A stretch of DNA of 64,000 nt from Pacificoceanicola onchidii (GCF_004804335.1 NZ_SRXY01000002.1:197306-261305); one strand, 5' to 3'. Shown: positions 1 through 9,170, counted from the first letter of the stretch. Translations and numbers: made by a program. The notes: generated from the letters alone by a model not told the origin.

Positions 1-696
1 ATCTCCAAAACATCTGACTTCGGCTCGGGCTGTTCGGCGGATGGAAACATCATCATCCAGCAATCGATTTACGATCAGATGGTTGCAGCACTGGAAGCCG
101 AAGGCGGTTACCTGTGCAGCACCGAGGAAAAGGCCATGCTGGAGGCGGCGATGTGGGATGAGAAAGGCAACCGAACCTTCCCGACAATTGCTTGCAAACC
201 GCAACAAACGGCCGAAGTCGCAGGGTTCTCCATCCCCGATGATCGTAAGTTCCTGATGGTCGAAAATCAGGACCAGATCGGGCCCGAGCACAAGTTCAGC
301 AAGGAGAAGCTGACGACGCTTATGGCGCTGTACCATTTCAAGACCTTCGATGACGCGCTGGAAACCGTGCGCCGGATCTACAACACCGGCGGCAAAGGCC
401 ACTCTTGCGGCATATACAGCCACAACGACGAAAACATTGACCGTCTGGCCCGCCTTGCCCCGGTCAGCCGCATGATGGTGCGCCAACCTCAATCAAAGGC
501 CAACGCGGGCGCGTGGACCAACGGGATGCCAATGACCTCAAGCCTCGGATGCGGCGTTTGGGGCGGAAACATCACCAACGAGAACGTCACCATGAAACAC
601 ATGATGAACTACACTTGGGTCGCACGTCCCATTCCCGAAGATCGCCCCTCGGAAGAAGAGCTGTTCGGTGAGTTTTACGGTCAGGAGGTCGCGTGA
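1..696 (+). CDS. Acylating aldehyde dehydrogenase, SauS-like (3' part only)
   Basis: This is the C-terminal 231 residues of a CoA-acylating aldehyde dehydrogenase; the reading frame is open at the left edge, so the start lies outside the window. The visible N-terminal stretch GSGCSADGN contains the probable catalytic cysteine (visible residue 11), in the context typical of acylating dehydrogenases. The later block APVSRMMVRQP and the glycine-rich SLGCGVWGGN fit the same family. The closest family I recognise is sulfoacetaldehyde dehydrogenase (SauS), which makes an acyl-CoA from an aldehyde, CoA and NAD(P)+. The actual aldehyde is not proven. The stop codon overlaps the next gene's ATG (TGATG), so the two are translationally coupled and probably act in one pathway. 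Confidence 0.7.
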   Translation: MSKTSDFGSGCSADGNIIIQQSIYDQMVAALEAEGGYLCSTEEKAMLEAAMWDEKGNRTFPTIACKPQQTAEVAGFSIPDDRKFLMVENQDQIGPEHKFSKEKLTTLMALYHFKTFDDALETVRRIYNTGGKGHSCGIYSHNDENIDRLARLAPVSRMMVRQPQSKANAGAWTNGMPMTSSLGCGVWGGNITNENVTMKHMMNYTWVARPIPEDRPSEEELFGEFYGQEVA

Positions 697-2489
697 TGGA
701 CGGCAGCAAAGTGGACGGCAAGACCGTCGCGGAACACATCGTCGACGTCCTTGAGCGGCGCGACGTGAAGCACGTCTTCGGTCTTTGCGGCCATACGAAC
801 ATCGCGGTGCTGGCGGCACTGGCCGAAAGTCCGATCGACTTTGTCACGGTGCGCCATGAACAGATCGCCAGTCATGCGGCGGATGCCTATGCTCGCGTGC
901 AGGGCCGGGCCTCAGTCGTGCTGTCGCACCTTTCTCCCGGTCTTACAAACTGCGCCACTGGTGTCGCCAACGCGGCGCTGGACTGCATTCCGATGGTCGT
1001 AATCGCGGGCGATATCCCGACGCACTACTACGGCAAACACCCGCACCAGGAAGTCAATCTGCATGCTGATGCCGCGCAGTGGGAGATTTACCGCCCCTTC
1101 GTAAAACGCGCCTGGCGCGTCGACCGGGCCGATCTGATGGCTGAGATTCTGGAAAAGGCATTCCACCTGGCCGAAAGCGGTCAGCCGGGCCCAGTTCTGG
1201 TGAATGTCCCGATGGACATCTTCAGCGAAGTGATCCCGTCTGACACGTTCGATCGTGTGGCGCTGAATACGCGTGCGCTGAAGAAGCCGTCCATGGACGA
1301 CGAGACCGCGCGTGAGATCGTGAAAGCACTCGCCAATGCCGAGAACCCCGTCGCCTATGTCGGCGGCGGTATCCTTTTGGCACAGGCCAGCGAAGAATTG
1401 CGGGAATTTGTCGAGCATATGGGACTGCCCGTCGCACACAGTTTGATGGGCAAGGGCGCGTTGCGCGATGACCACCCTCTCGTCATGGGAATGACGGGGT
1501 TCTGGGGGACCTCTCTTGTCAACCAGACCTGCCTGAATGCGGATTACGTCTTTGCAGTTGGCACCCGCTTCAAGGAGGCTGACTGTTCGAGCTGGTATCC
1601 CGGTTACACGTTCAACATCGGGGCGGATGGTGACATTACCAAGGTCATCCATATCGACATAGAACCGCAGGAAATCGGTCGAAATTACCCGACCGAGATT
1701 GGTGTCGTGGCCGACGCGAAAGCGGCACTGCGCGTCCTGCTCCGTGTGGCAACACAGATGTATCCGGACGGTTTTGCCCGGTCCGAAAAGAAGGCCGAGA
1801 TTGCCGAGTTCCGGACAGCCTTCAAGGCATCAAACGAAGAGATGCAAACCTCGAGCGCTTTCCCGATGATGCCTGAACGCATTCTGGCAGACACCCGCAA
1901 GGCGCTACCTGAAGACGCGATCATCACAACGGACGTTGGCTGGAACAAGAATGGCGTCGGCCAGCAATTCGACATCCTGACACCCGGCTCCATCCTTACA
2001 CCCGGCGGCTTTGCCACGATGGGCTTCGGCCCTCCGGGCGCGATTGGCGCGAAACTTGCCGCGCCTGACAGGGTCGTCCTCAGCCTCGTTGGCGACGGGG
2101 GCTTTGGCCAGAACCCTTCGATGCTGGCCACTGCGGTCGAACTCAATCTTGGGATCGTCTGGCTGGTGATGAACAACAACGCCTTCGGCACTATCGCAGG
2201 GCTGCAAAAAGCGCATTACGGGCTGACCTACGGCACGACCTTCCCCGGCTCACCGGACAGTCCGACGAACGGTCCGGGTTATGCCGAGATCGCCCGGGCC
2301 TACGGAGCAGAAGGCGTGCGGATCAGTTCAGCCGACGAACTGCTGCCAGCGCTGGAGGCCGCCATTGCAAGCGGCAAGCCTACGGTTCTGGACGTCCCGA
2401 TGATCAACAACCCGACGCCCACCACCGGTCATTGGAATATCCTCGACATCTATTCCCCGGACAAAGATGTGAGCCACGTTTCGACGTGA
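696..2489 (+). CDS. ThDP-dependent enzyme, acetolactate synthase superfamily
   Basis: A 597-residue protein with the three-domain layout of the acetolactate synthase/2-oxoacid decarboxylase family. An N-terminal pyrimidine-binding domain carries the activating glutamate at about residue 55 (VRHEQIASHAADAYAR). The C-terminal pyrophosphate-binding domain carries GDGGFGQNP at about 466 and the closing NNNAFG at about 492. It would make or break a C-C bond next to a carbonyl using thiamine diphosphate. An AGGAGG sits 7 bases before the ATG at 696; the GTG three bases earlier is too close to it. Coupling to the acylating aldehyde dehydrogenase suggests a decarboxylase or lyase that supplies an aldehyde, but that is inference. 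The N-terminus does not resemble Xsc (sulfoacetaldehyde acetyltransferase). Confidence 0.75.
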   Translation: MDGSKVDGKTVAEHIVDVLERRDVKHVFGLCGHTNIAVLAALAESPIDFVTVRHEQIASHAADAYARVQGRASVVLSHLSPGLTNCATGVANAALDCIPMVVIAGDIPTHYYGKHPHQEVNLHADAAQWEIYRPFVKRAWRVDRADLMAEILEKAFHLAESGQPGPVLVNVPMDIFSEVIPSDTFDRVALNTRALKKPSMDDETAREIVKALANAENPVAYVGGGILLAQASEELREFVEHMGLPVAHSLMGKGALRDDHPLVMGMTGFWGTSLVNQTCLNADYVFAVGTRFKEADCSSWYPGYTFNIGADGDITKVIHIDIEPQEIGRNYPTEIGVVADAKAALRVLLRVATQMYPDGFARSEKKAEIAEFRTAFKASNEEMQTSSAFPMMPERILADTRKALPEDAIITTDVGWNKNGVGQQFDILTPGSILTPGGFATMGFGPPGAIGAKLAAPDRVVLSLVGDGGFGQNPSMLATAVELNLGIVWLVMNNNAFGTIAGLQKAHYGLTYGTTFPGSPDSPTNGPGYAEIARAYGAEGVRISSADELLPALEAAIASGKPTVLDVPMINNPTPTTGHWNILDIYSPDKDVSHVST

Positions 2490-2521
2490 GACCGTTCGGT
2501 TTGGAACGCGTAAGTTGATAT

Positions 2522-2551
2522 GGGCGCGAACGGCGCAATCCGTTCGCGCCC
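2522..2551 (+). terminator. Strong hairpin after the ThDP gene
   Basis: A perfect 12-base inverted repeat (GGGCGCGAACGG / CCGTTCGCGCCC) with a 6-base loop starts 32 bases after the stop codon. There is no T-run behind it, so it may need Rho or act as an mRNA 3' end stabiliser. Confidence 0.7.
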
Positions 2552-2554
2552 GCT

Positions 2555-2940
2555 TCAAATGTCTATCGCCTCTGCAATGCTCGCCGCATCCAAAAGCTCG
2601 ACGCCAAGATAGCCGACTGTGATTTCTGCTTTATTGAGGCCAAGCAGCAGCTGGACGGCACGCAGGTTTCCGGTTTGTCGGCAGATCCTGATTGCCTCCG
2701 GCCGGCGAAGCGAATGGGTTCCATAGTCACCGGGTTCAAGACCAATTGTGGCGATTCAGTCCTGAACAGGACGACCATACTGGCGCGTTGAACTATGAGG
2801 GCGACCGTGACACCGCGCCAGTTGCCTTTCCATTCGAGCCGCGTTGGGTCGCCCTGCCCTGTCCAAGGAACAATGGACGTTTATTTCGACAATCCGGTCC
2901 TTGTTCCAGGCTCTGCGTTGCGGGGTGACAGCAGGAATCT
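2555..2940 (-). pseudogene. Decayed tyrosine recombinase (phage-integrase family)
   Basis: On the minus strand one frame reads GDYGTHSLRRPEAIR, then RQTGNLRAVQLLLG, then TVGYLGVELLDAASIAEAID and a stop at 2555-2557. This is the C-terminus of the small, roughly 200-residue integrases common in alphaproteobacteria: H-x-L-R-R box, QLLLGH-like box and the catalytic Tyr in VGYLG. Upstream the frame has an in-frame TGA at about 2759, preceded by STRQYGRP. In a shifted frame the family's N-terminal AWNKDRIV appears near 2910-2935. The middle of the catalytic domain is missing, and LLLGLN replaces the usual LLLGHT. The gene is clearly dead through a stop, a frameshift and an internal deletion, and marks an old integration site. 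Confidence 0.75.
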
Positions 2941-4030
2941 GGACTCTTGGCGAGATCAGCCCTCCGCTACCCACGTCAGCACCGCGCCGACGACAACAGG
3001 CCATAAAAAAAGCCGATAACTCGTTCGGTTGCGGACTATTCTCAGCGACCTTAACGGTGTTGAATGGGTGCATCAGCCATTGCAGCGAATGTCTGGTCTT
3101 GCTCCTCGAAATTGAACCAGTTGATGACGCAGTTGCAACAATTCCTGCGCTGCGCGCGCACACAGCAAAGATATTAAGTATACAGCTATGGGCTCACTGC
3201 CGACCTTGGCCTCGCTGAGTTCCAAGGTTAGTTGCAAGCCCGAAGCGGACTTTCGTCTAGGTGGTTGCGGAGGTCCCAAACGCGGGACGAAGCGGGCGTT
3301 TCCAGTGAGCGATCCCGATGTCGAAATGGCCTAAAGCGGTCATTGAGAGGACGCGTCCCGGACTTGATCCGGGACTTCTCGGCTAAAGCACAAGCCGCGC
3401 CTCTGGTGAGGGGAATGTCCGCTCAAGGCCATTTGAGCGGGATCCTCCCGAACCCAAACTCGGCACTCTCGGCTCGCCCCCGACCTTCGCCGCGTGTGTC
3501 CCCAAGGTCAGTAGCCAGCCGGAAGCGGACATGATCCACCAGTTGCTTCGTGCTGGGATAGCGCATCAACGTTGCCTTCGATATCCGGTACCGCCACCGC
3601 ACGCCGATCTCCTTTGGCGATATCAAAGCCACGGTTTTGCAAGTTTTTATGAGCGATCTTCTATCATCCGAACCCGCCCATGCGGCCTACAAAGTCAATT
3701 TGGTCTCGCGCGGATCAATCCGCGGGCATTCATCAAGTGATCGACCAGGGTAATCGCTGCGCTGCGATCCCACGAGAACCATGGCCGCGTATGCCCATTG
3801 ATCCCAAAGCGCCTCCTCGTCAGATCTAAACACCGCGCTCCAACCCTCCAACTCATCCACAATGGCTTTCGAACTCGGTCCGCTTGAGCGCAGCACGACT
3901 TCTGTCATGAACATACCAGGGTCGGCGTGTGCGGTGGTGCGGGCAGGCTGTTGTGTGCTGCAAAGCGCTGCGGAGAAATCCGTGTGGGGACGCTTTCGTT
4001 GATCTGCATCATGGGCGGGATGCGGCCGAT
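2941..4030. other. Intergenic stretch, no gene recognised
   Basis: About 1.1 kb without a convincing gene. Open frames of 60-130 codons occur on both strands but lack recognisable motifs or good ribosome-binding sites. The sequence contains several degenerate copies of an AAGCGGAC motif (near 3241, 3522) and the palindrome at 3355-3375. It looks like accumulated intergenic remnants next to the dead integrase. Confidence 0.5.
3355..3375. repeat. Palindromic REP-like element
   Basis: GTCCCGGA / TCCGGGAC, an 8-base perfect inverted repeat around CTTGA. Very similar CCCGGACTTGATCCGGG palindromes are, from general knowledge, dispersed intergenic repeats in many alphaproteobacteria. Only one copy is seen in this window. 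Confidence 0.45.
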
Positions 4031-4060
4031 TTGTCATAATTTCGTTACATCACTGTTACG
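4031..4060 (+). promoter_or_regulatory. Candidate PhoB box upstream of the phosphate transporter
   Basis: Three 7-mers spaced exactly 11 bases apart resemble the Pho-box half-site CTGTCAT/C: TTGTCAT (4031), TCGTTAC (4042) and CTGTTAC (4053). They lie about 70-100 bases before the start of the PiT transporter gene. The position and the target gene make phosphate-starvation control by PhoB plausible; binding is not shown. Confidence 0.5.
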
Positions 4061-4130
4061 CGCGCGAACCCCCGCTCTGTCGTCGAGCCAAGGGGGCGCA
4101 TTCCTGCAGTCTCTCACGGAGGACACGCCC

Positions 4131-5705
4131 TTGAAGGCCAAGGACTATCTGAAAATCGAAAGCGCAACGAACCTGAGTCGCTCCGAAGTTGGACGGCTCG
4201 GAACCGCGATCCTGTTTGTCGTTGCCGTCATCATCTACACCGGCTCGACCTTTGCGCATGTGGATCAGCTGTTCCTGCTGATCGCGGCGGCGGTGATCGG
4301 GGCCTATATGGCGATGAACATCGGCGCCAATGACGTGGCCAACAACGTCGGCCCGGCGGTAGGCTCCTACGCGTTGACCCTGACCGGGGCGATTGTGATT
4401 GCGGCGATCTTCGAGGCCGCGGGCGCGATCATTGCAGGCGGAGACGTGGTCTCGACCGTGAAGAAGGGGATCATTGACCCGGCCAATGTGTCGGATCCGA
4501 ATGTCTTCATCTGGGTGATGATGGGGGCGCTGATCGGGGCGGCGCTCTGGCTGAACGCGGCGACGTGGCTGGGCGCGCCGGTCTCGACCACCCATTCCAT
4601 CGTGGGCGGTGTGATGGGCGCGGGCATCGCGGCCGTGGGCTGGGACGTGGTGAACTGGGATTCGATGGCCAAGATCGCCCTGAGCTGGGTCGTCTCGCCG
4701 GTCACCGGCGGGATTATCGCCGCCGCCTTCCTGTACATGCTTAAAAAGACGATCTTTTTCAAGGATGACCCGATCGAATCCGCGCGCCGGGTTGTGCCCT
4801 TCATGATCGGCATCATGACATGGGCCTTCACCACCTATATCGCGCTGAAGGGCATCAAGAAGATCATCAAGATCGACTTCCCCATGGCGATGCTGGTCGG
4901 GTTGGTGGTGGGCCTTGCGGTGATCATCATCGTGCGCCCGATGATCAACAAGGCCGCGCCGACGCTGGAGAACAACCGTGATGGGGTGAACAAGCTGTTC
5001 ACCATCCCGTTGATCCTGTCGGCGGCTTTGCTGAGCTTTGCCCACGGCGCCAATGACGTGGCCAATGCGGTGGGGCCGCTTGCCGGTGTGGTCGACGCCT
5101 TGACCAGCTCTGAAGGCGGCAGCACCAAGGTGGCCATCCCGCTGTGGGTCATGGTGATTGGCGCATTGGGGATCTCGATCGGGTTGGCGCTGTTCGGGCC
5201 AAAGCTGATCCGGACCGTCGGAACAGAGATCACCGAGCTTGATCGCTCCCGCGCCTTCTGCATTGCGCTGGCGGCGGCGATTACGGTGATCATTGCCAGC
5301 CAGCTTGGCATGCCGATCAGCTCCACGCACGTGGCGCTGGGGGCGGTGTTTGGCGTGGGCTTTTTGCGTGAGTTCCTCGAAACCCGGCTGGGCAAGACCG
5401 TCGAAGACGTGCTGAGCCAGCACCAGGGGGACAAGGATTTCGCGGTGGTCGAACAGGTTCTGATGACCTTCCGCAACGCGCCCGCAGAGGACAAGCAGCG
5501 CATTCTGGACGAGATGAAGAAGATGGGGCCGGATGCGGTGATCGACGCGGCGCAGCGCAAGGAGTTGCGCAAGGCGCTCAAGCGGCAGCTGGTGCATCGC
5601 TCGTCGTTGTTCAAGATCGTGTCCGCCTGGATCATCACCGTGCCGGTTTCGGCTTTCCTCGCAGCGTTGTTCTACTTCGTGCTGCGTGGGATCATGCTGC
5701 CGTAA
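4131..5705 (+). CDS. pit: PiT-family inorganic phosphate permease
   Basis: A 524-residue inner-membrane transporter of the PiT family, which imports phosphate (often as a metal-phosphate complex) driven by an ion gradient. Both signature repeats are present: GANDVANNVGPAVGS near residue 65 and GANDVANAVGPLAGV near 308, plus two histidine blocks, APVSTTHSIVGG and MPISSTHVALGA. About ten hydrophobic segments are visible. A soluble insertion after the last repeat (near residues 418-485) is rich in charged residues. I chose the TTG at 4131 because CGGAGG ends 8 bases before it and the family homology begins there; the upstream in-frame codons have no such signal. It is followed 15 bases later by a second phosphate transporter, suggesting one Pho-regulated transcript. 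Confidence 0.88.
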   Translation: MKAKDYLKIESATNLSRSEVGRLGTAILFVVAVIIYTGSTFAHVDQLFLLIAAAVIGAYMAMNIGANDVANNVGPAVGSYALTLTGAIVIAAIFEAAGAIIAGGDVVSTVKKGIIDPANVSDPNVFIWVMMGALIGAALWLNAATWLGAPVSTTHSIVGGVMGAGIAAVGWDVVNWDSMAKIALSWVVSPVTGGIIAAAFLYMLKKTIFFKDDPIESARRVVPFMIGIMTWAFTTYIALKGIKKIIKIDFPMAMLVGLVVGLAVIIIVRPMINKAAPTLENNRDGVNKLFTIPLILSAALLSFAHGANDVANAVGPLAGVVDALTSSEGGSTKVAIPLWVMVIGALGISIGLALFGPKLIRTVGTEITELDRSRAFCIALAAAITVIIASQLGMPISSTHVALGAVFGVGFLREFLETRLGKTVEDVLSQHQGDKDFAVVEQVLMTFRNAPAEDKQRILDEMKKMGPDAVIDAAQRKELRKALKRQLVHRSSLFKIVSAWIITVPVSAFLAALFYFVLRGIMLP

Positions 5706-5720
5706 GCGCGCGTTCAGCCC

Positions 5721-7553
5721 ATGATGAAAAAACTGCTGTTGCCGGTTATCCTGCTGATCCTGACCCTCGGGTTCTGGGCCAGCAGTGATTTCCAGGAGAT
5801 CGCCGCCGGCGTGGCGATTTTCCTGTTTGGCATGCTGATGCTGGAGGACGGGTTCCGGAGTTTCAGCGGCGGGTTTCTCGAAGCCATGCTGGCCAAGGCC
5901 ACCGGCTCGGTTCCGCGCGCGCTGGGGTTCGGCGTTGTCTCGACCACCATCATGCAGTCCAGCTCGCTGGTCTCGGTCATCACCATTTCTTTCCTGTCTG
6001 CCGGTCTGATTTCGCTGATTGCCGGGGTCGGGATTATCTTTGGCGCCAATATCGGCACCACCACCGGGGCATGGCTGGTGGCGGGGTTCGGGTTGAAGGT
6101 GAAGATCTCGGCCTTTGCCCTGCCGATGCTGGCCTTTGCCATCGTGCTGGTGTTCCAGAAGAACAAGTACCTGCGCGGCGCGGGTCTTGTGCTGGCCGGG
6201 CTGGGATTTCTGTTTCTGGGCATTCACCACATGAAAGAAGGCTTCGAAGCCTTCAAGGATCAGTTCGACCTCAGCCGCTTTGCGCTGACCGGGCTGATCG
6301 GGCTGGTGATCTATACGCTGATCGGCGCGGCGGCGACGGTGGTCATGCAGTCGAGCCATGCCACGATGACGCTGATCATCACTGCGCTGGCCGCAGGTCA
6401 GATCACCTATGAGAACGCGTTGGCGCTGGCCATCGGCGCCAATATCGGCACCACGATCACCGCGATCATCGGCGCGCTGACGGCGAATTATCAGGGCAAG
6501 CGCCTTGCGCTGGCGCATCTGGTGTTCAACCTGGTCACAGCCGGGGTGGCGCTGGTCTTTATCGGCCCGATCCGGGCGACGGTTGATTTCATATCAGCCG
6601 GGGTTGGTATTCCGGCGGATGATTTCACGCTGAAGCTGGCGGTGTTTCACACGATCTTCAACACGCTGGGCGTGGTGATCATGCTGCCGCTTCTGAAATG
6701 GTTGATCACCATGCTTGAGCGCAGCATTCCGCAGCCGGAAGAGGATCTGAGTGAGCCGAAGTTCCTGTCCGGGGCGGTGGACGAATTCCCGCAAACCGTC
6801 GAATACGCCATGCGGCTGGAGGTCAAGCACCTCTACGACAACGCGGTTGAACTGATCGCGCACGGGCTGAACCTGCACCGGCAGGAGATTTTTTCCGCGC
6901 AGGACGTGGAGGCCGCGGTGCGAACGAGCCGTGCCCCTGTCGAGTTCGACATCGACGATCGCTACGAGACGCGGGTCAAGACGCTGTATTCGGCCATTGT
7001 CGAATTTGCCACTCGGGTCGGGGCCAAGGACATTCCCGCCGATGTGATGGAAGAGGTCTATTCTCTGCGCGACGTGGCGGGGCGGATCGTGCGGGCGGTG
7101 AAGGCGGTCAAACACCTCCGGCGCAATGCCACGCGCTACACGCAGAGCGATCAGGGGGCGGTCACAGAGCTCTACGATCAACTGCGCATCGAGATCGCGC
7201 GCATCCTCGTGGAAATCAACAGGTTTGATTTGTCGGGACCGGATGAACGCTCCAGCCTCTGGCTCGATCATGAACGGGCGCAGGTGGTCAGCGATGCCCA
7301 TGACACCAACGCCCGGATCGACACGCTGATCCGCAACCGGACGCTGGATGCCAGCATGGCGACCTCGTTCCTGAACGACTCGCGGTATGCCTATGCCGCC
7401 ATGCGCGATCTGCTGGATGCGGCGCAGGCGTTCCATATCGAACCAGAAGGGGCGCTGGCGGAGGTCGAGCGCATCCTGTCGCTGGACGACGCGGATCTTG
7501 AAGACCTGCTGCCGCGCGCCGGGGGCAAGAACGATGGGGGGCGCGGGATATGA
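5721..7553 (+). CDS. Na+/phosphate cotransporter family protein with PhoU-like domain
   Basis: A 610-residue protein with an N-terminal membrane half built from two inverted Na/Pi-cotransporter repeats. Each carries a QSS motif (MQSSSLVSV near residue 76; MQSSHATMT near 209) and the partner motif GANIGTTT/GANIGTTI. From about residue 345 on it is a soluble helical region resembling PhoU, rich in heptad-like helices. Family members move phosphate with sodium, in bacteria sometimes outward. Two adjacent ATG codons are possible starts (5721, 5724) and the ribosome-binding site is weak, consistent with coupling to the pit gene 15 bases upstream. Confidence 0.82.
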   Translation: MMKKLLLPVILLILTLGFWASSDFQEIAAGVAIFLFGMLMLEDGFRSFSGGFLEAMLAKATGSVPRALGFGVVSTTIMQSSSLVSVITISFLSAGLISLIAGVGIIFGANIGTTTGAWLVAGFGLKVKISAFALPMLAFAIVLVFQKNKYLRGAGLVLAGLGFLFLGIHHMKEGFEAFKDQFDLSRFALTGLIGLVIYTLIGAAATVVMQSSHATMTLIITALAAGQITYENALALAIGANIGTTITAIIGALTANYQGKRLALAHLVFNLVTAGVALVFIGPIRATVDFISAGVGIPADDFTLKLAVFHTIFNTLGVVIMLPLLKWLITMLERSIPQPEEDLSEPKFLSGAVDEFPQTVEYAMRLEVKHLYDNAVELIAHGLNLHRQEIFSAQDVEAAVRTSRAPVEFDIDDRYETRVKTLYSAIVEFATRVGAKDIPADVMEEVYSLRDVAGRIVRAVKAVKHLRRNATRYTQSDQGAVTELYDQLRIEIARILVEINRFDLSGPDERSSLWLDHERAQVVSDAHDTNARIDTLIRNRTLDASMATSFLNDSRYAYAAMRDLLDAAQAFHIEPEGALAEVERILSLDDADLEDLLPRAGGKNDGGRGI

Positions 7554-7622
7554 CAAACCGGGTTCGTCATATTAGGTTTACATGCGCGCGGCATGCTGCG
7601 CTGTCATCAACCGGGGGATGTC

Positions 7623-7877
7623 ATGGGACTTGAGAACGCGGTCGAGAAACTCGACAAGTATTTCAAACGCCTCGAAAAAGGCAAAGCTCAGAAGATCAAG
7701 CCGGATCACGTGCAAAAGGTGCGGCGCAAGCTCGAAGCCAAGGCGCAGCGCCTGACGCTCGAGATTGCGGACACGCCCAAGGACGACAAGAAAACGCGCC
7801 TGCGCCAAAAACTGGCCTTGGTGCACGAACAGCTGGAGCGCGCGGCCTGGCTTCAGGACAGGATCGACGGGCTTTGA
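7623..7877 (+). CDS. Small charged helical protein, unknown function
   Basis: An 84-residue protein, lysine/arginine- and glutamate-rich, predicted almost wholly helical or coiled-coil (for example VEKLDKYFKRLEKGKAQ). No signal peptide or membrane segment. The ATG at 7623 has a GGGGGA just upstream and starts a sensible sequence; an in-frame ATG at 7593 would add ten unlikely residues. I do not recognise a named family. It follows the phosphate transporters by 70 bases, so it may share their regulation, but this is only position-based. Confidence 0.6.
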   Translation: MGLENAVEKLDKYFKRLEKGKAQKIKPDHVQKVRRKLEAKAQRLTLEIADTPKDDKKTRLRQKLALVHEQLERAAWLQDRIDGL

Positions 7878-7898
7878 CGCCGCCCTGAGCGGGCGGCG
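7878..7898. terminator. Hairpin between convergent genes
   Basis: CGCCGCCC / GGGCGGCG, perfect 8-base stem with a 5-base loop, directly after the stop codon of the plus-strand gene and 27 bases beyond the stop of the minus-strand OsmC-like gene. It probably serves both directions; no T-run is visible. Confidence 0.6.
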
Positions 7899-7924
7899 AC
7901 ATGCACGATCGCCCGAGGGCTGCG

Positions 7925-9106
7925 CTACACCCGCACCACCTTCAGTTTGGTTTTCAGATCGGTGCGGCAGAACGCGTGAAGGAAGCAGGTTTGCTCGGAG
8001 ATATCCAGCATTTCCTGCGCCGTCGCATCGCTTTCGGAGGTTTCGAGGTAGACGTGGGTTTCGATCGGGTCGGCCTCCCCTGCCCGGCCCGTGCCGCCCG
8101 ACGCACCGCCGAGGCTGAAGTGCGTGTCCTGCACGATCCGGTAATCCGGCAGGTCCAGTTTCAGCATCGACACGAAGCGCCCGAACTGCGTCATGAAGCA
8201 AAAGCCGATGCCCGCAGAGATCAGCGTGTTGGCGTCCGGCGCGCGCCCGTCTTCGGACGACAGGAAGCGGAAAGAGGTTCCGTAGGGCGAGTATTGCATC
8301 TGCTGGATGTCCTTGATGCCATCCTCGCGCAGCACCGCCACCGCACCGATGTTCAACCGCCTGTCCTGCTCGTCCGAGAGCGAAGAGCCGCCCGCCGTGG
8401 TGCCCAGCACAACGTCCTTTTTCGGCGTTGGCCCGACCGGCTCCATCAGCGCCATGTCGCGTGCCTGCGCCTCTGCCTTGGCAAAGTGATTGCCGGGATC
8501 GGGAAACAGCGGCCCGTCCAGCTCGGCGACCTTGGCGGTGGGCAGTTCCTGCCCGTTGCGGCCCAGCTTGAACAGGCTTTCGAGCTGCCCGCGCATCAGC
8601 CCGTTCAGCGGCGAGGCATAGGTGGCGTTGATCAGGAATTCATGCAGTTTCGCATCGTCGAGATCGCAGTCGATCTCCACCTGAAGATCAATGTTCTCTG
8701 CACCGCCGACCATGGTCCGCTTCGGCATCGACCCTTTCATCGTGTAGTAATTGTCCTGGATCAGCTTGAGCTTGCGGATCTCGACGTTCTGGAGTTTGGC
8801 CAGCGCGAGGATCTCGTTCATGAAGCTCGCCGCCATACCGGTGGAGAGGAACGCCAGCGGACAGGGCGCGGCGTCATGGCCGTTCAGATACGGCCCTTCA
8901 TCGCTCACCAGCCGCCATGTGTCGCCGGTTTTGGCCGAGCGCACCAGCGCCTCTTTCTGAAAGCCGCTGAGACTGCGCACCCATGTCCGCAGGGCATCAC
9001 CCTTGCGGTTCTCGGGCGCGTCAATCCCCACGTCCTGCGCATTCGCCACCGCAAAAAACGGCGCAACCCCTGCGCTCCCAATGATGTCTTCGCCCAGTTT
9101 GCTCAT
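7925..9106 (-). CDS. OsmC-like protein, two-domain form
   Basis: A 393-residue cytoplasmic protein. Residues about 60-170 contain the OsmC-type core APCPLAFLSTGMAASF with a cysteine at the position expected for the peroxidatic residue, and the C-terminal half (near 300-393) looks like a second OsmC-like fold containing GIGFCFMTQFGRF. OsmC/Ohr proteins reduce organic hydroperoxides with paired cysteines; whether both partners are present here I cannot decide by eye. It is the last gene of the minus-strand operon starting at 15794, 64 bases after the cupin gene. It may protect against reactive by-products of the pathway's aldehyde substrate, which is inference. Confidence 0.7.
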   Translation of the reverse strand: MSKLGEDIIGSAGVAPFFAVANAQDVGIDAPENRKGDALRTWVRSLSGFQKEALVRSAKTGDTWRLVSDEGPYLNGHDAAPCPLAFLSTGMAASFMNEILALAKLQNVEIRKLKLIQDNYYTMKGSMPKRTMVGGAENIDLQVEIDCDLDDAKLHEFLINATYASPLNGLMRGQLESLFKLGRNGQELPTAKVAELDGPLFPDPGNHFAKAEAQARDMALMEPVGPTPKKDVVLGTTAGGSSLSDEQDRRLNIGAVAVLREDGIKDIQQMQYSPYGTSFRFLSSEDGRAPDANTLISAGIGFCFMTQFGRFVSMLKLDLPDYRIVQDTHFSLGGASGGTGRAGEADPIETHVYLETSESDATAQEMLDISEQTCFLHAFCRTDLKTKLKVVRV

Positions 9107-9170
9107 GTCACCTGTTCCGAAATTCGCTTGTGTGTTGGCGGGCCGCAGAGCGGTCCGGATGTTATGCCTG

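Noticed and set aside
3687-4037. A 116-codon minus-strand open frame before the phosphate transporter
   Set aside because: No ribosome-binding site or recognised motif, and it covers the PhoB-box-like sequence.
4056-6518. An 820-codon open frame on the minus strand opposite the phosphate transporters
   Set aside because: Composition is extreme (Arg, His, Gln, Asp rich), typical of the antisense of a high-G+C membrane-protein gene; the plus-strand frames have clear family motifs.
7564-7587. TTCGTCAT...TTTACAT before the small charged gene as a second Pho box
   Set aside because: Only one half-site is close to consensus; the 11-base partner does not fit.
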